Below the pieces are notes generated by a model that was not told the DNA's origin, did not search any database, and saw only the letters and a program-made list of their open reading frames with translations. A DNA stretch of 6,228 nucleotides from NCBI GenBank assembly GCA_017407375.1, contig JAFQWT010000150.1:1-6228 (forward strand), in the 5' to 3' direction. Below, piece after piece: positions 5,574-6,228 of this stretch (within the stretch, counting starts at the first letter, position 1; each line of letters starts with the position of its first letter). The translations under genes were made by a program, and so were the position numbers. This stretch comes from Clostridia bacterium. GTDB taxonomy: Bacteria > Bacillota > Clostridia > Oscillospirales > CAG-272.

Positions 5574-5832
5574 GTAAACCGTTGATGCGGAGATAACGTT
5601 GACAAAGGACATCCCAGAGAGCCTGCGGTGCTGGAATGCAGGCATGACACCCGTCAGCAAATGGACCGCGGAGGGCACAGTCAAAGGCATTGCCGAGTAT
5701 TCTGTGACGTCTGGCACGCGTAAGGGGCCGTGGATATGCTGGTATCCAAAGGGCACGGGAGACCGTGAAGCAAGGTGGCACCGCGGATAAGTGATTATTC
5801 GTCCTTGACAGTATTCTGTCAGGGCGTTTTTT
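5574..5832 (+). promoter_or_regulatory. T-box riboswitch, tRNA-Trp specific
   Basis: A complete transcription-attenuating T-box leader that senses uncharged tRNA-Trp and allows trpB transcription. Stem I: GCGG (5587-5590) pairs with CCGC (5666-5669), enclosing the specifier loop; GTTGAC (5598-5603) pairs with GTCAGC (5653-5658). On the 3' side of the loop the specifier TGG (5662-5664, tryptophan codon) is followed by the usual A. The AGAGAG bulge (5616-5621) and distal hairpin CCTGC/GCAGG (5622-5626, 5638-5642) carry the GGTGCTGGAA loop. Stem II: CACAG/CTGTG (5676-5680, 5702-5706); stem III: GGATA/TATCC (5732-5736, 5743-5747). The antiterminator has CCGTG (5763-5767) with CGCGG (5782-5786) and the T-box AAGGTGGCACCGCGG (5772-5786). 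Its bulge TGGC is complementary to GCCA, the acceptor end of tRNA-Trp with discriminator G, which agrees with the specifier. Confidence 0.95.
5800..5832 (+). terminator. T-box-controlled terminator before trpB
   Basis: CGTCC plus TGACAG (5800-5811, one bulged T) pairs with CTGTCA plus GGGCG (5816-5826) around a TATT loop, followed by six T (5827-5832). It lies 13 nt after the T-box sequence, the place where the terminator alternative to the antiterminator is expected. Confidence 0.92.
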
Positions 5833-5874
5833 GTTTTATAACACCGAAAAAATAGAAGATACGGAGACACGGAC

Positions 5875-6228
5875 ATGAAATTCAACGAGATCGATTTTGA
5901 CACCTATCTCAAAAACTACCCCGATGCCAACGGGTATTTCGGCAAGTACGGCGGGGCGTATATTCCCGACAACCTGAAAAAAGCCATGGCCGAGATCACG
6001 GAGGCGTACTTCACCATCTGCAAGTCCTCCAAGTTCATTGCGGAGCTGCGCAAGATCCGCCGTGAGTTTCAGGGCCGCCCCACGCCCGTCTCTTACCTTG
6101 AGCGTCTTTCTGCGACGCTGGGCAACGTCCAGCTTTACGTCAAGCGTGAGGACCTGAACCATACGGGCGCCCACAAGCTCAACCACTGCATGGGGGAGGC
6201 GCTTCTTGCCAAGTATATGGGTAAAAAG
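5875..6228 (+). CDS. trpB: Tryptophan synthase beta chain, N-terminal part (3' truncated by window)
   Basis: The first 118 codons of an open frame that runs off the window (full-length TrpB is about 400 aa). TrpB condenses indole with serine to make tryptophan, using PLP, usually in a complex with TrpA. Recognisable blocks: GYFGKYGGAYIP (20-31, canonical 'YFGxFGGxYVPE'), GRPTP (67-71), YVKREDLNHTGAHK (88-101), in which K101 is the PLP-binding lysine and H100 its conserved neighbour, and EALLAKYMGK (108-117). The later catalytic Glu and glycine-rich phosphate site lie beyond the window. GGAGA (5863-5867) is 7 nt before the ATG. The residues after the active lysine (KLNHCMGEALLAK) differ from the common KINNxIGQxLLAK, so it may belong to a diverged TrpB subgroup. 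Regulation by the upstream Trp T-box supports the assignment. No trpA is seen within the window. Confidence 0.93.
   Translation, partial: MKFNEIDFDTYLKNYPDANGYFGKYGGAYIPDNLKKAMAEITEAYFTICKSSKFIAELRKIRREFQGRPTPVSYLERLSATLGNVQLYVKREDLNHTGAHKLNHCMGEALLAKYMGKK

Noticed and set aside
5599..5790. 63-codon plus-strand frame that could be a leader peptide
   Set aside because: It has no Shine-Dalgarno site, spans the T-box stems and antiterminator exactly, and T-box control does not need a translated leader.
5484..5903. Minus-strand open frames (5484-5903, 5536-5781) over the leader region
   Set aside because: They lie over the promoter and T-box structures, whose pairing explains the sequence; no ribosome binding site or protein signature.

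Overview
The window reads as chromosomal DNA of a moderately GC-rich member of the Bacillota, probably an anaerobic, carbohydrate-using Clostridia. The main evidence is a tRNA-Trp-sensing T-box leader in front of trpB, strong Shine-Dalgarno sites, three consensus sigma-A-type promoters with 17-bp spacers, and a pectin/uronate-type metabolic gene (uxaE-like). This placement is an inference; no marker long enough for a precise assignment is present.

Layout: (1) 1 to about 115 is the 3' end of a 23S rRNA gene, followed by a spacer with no recognisable 5S rRNA gene and a hairpin terminator (260-290). (2) A consensus promoter (313-341) precedes four same-strand genes: pfkA (ATP-type 6-phosphofructokinase), a UxaE-family tagaturonate epimerase-like gene, and two tandem, related genes for putative GH20-like TIM-barrel proteins. 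There is no clear terminator between them, and the run closes at a bidirectional terminator (4961-4990), so 377-4955 may be one operon. (3) A convergent minus-strand gene (4989-5435) encodes a small PAP2-family membrane phosphatase with its own consensus promoter. (4) Divergent from it, a plus-strand promoter drives a complete tryptophan T-box riboswitch (about 5574-5832) and then trpB (5875 to the window end, 3' truncated).

How the genes may work together: the central cluster joins a glycolytic kinase to a ketouronate/ketose epimerase-like enzyme and two probably cytoplasmic glycosidase-like proteins, suggesting intracellular processing of an imported oligosaccharide with the sugars passed to glycolysis. 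The substrate cannot be read from the sequence. The trpB unit is controlled separately by charging of tRNA-Trp. No mobile element, CRISPR array, defence system or tRNA gene was seen. The least well explained part is the tandem pair of GH20-like genes.
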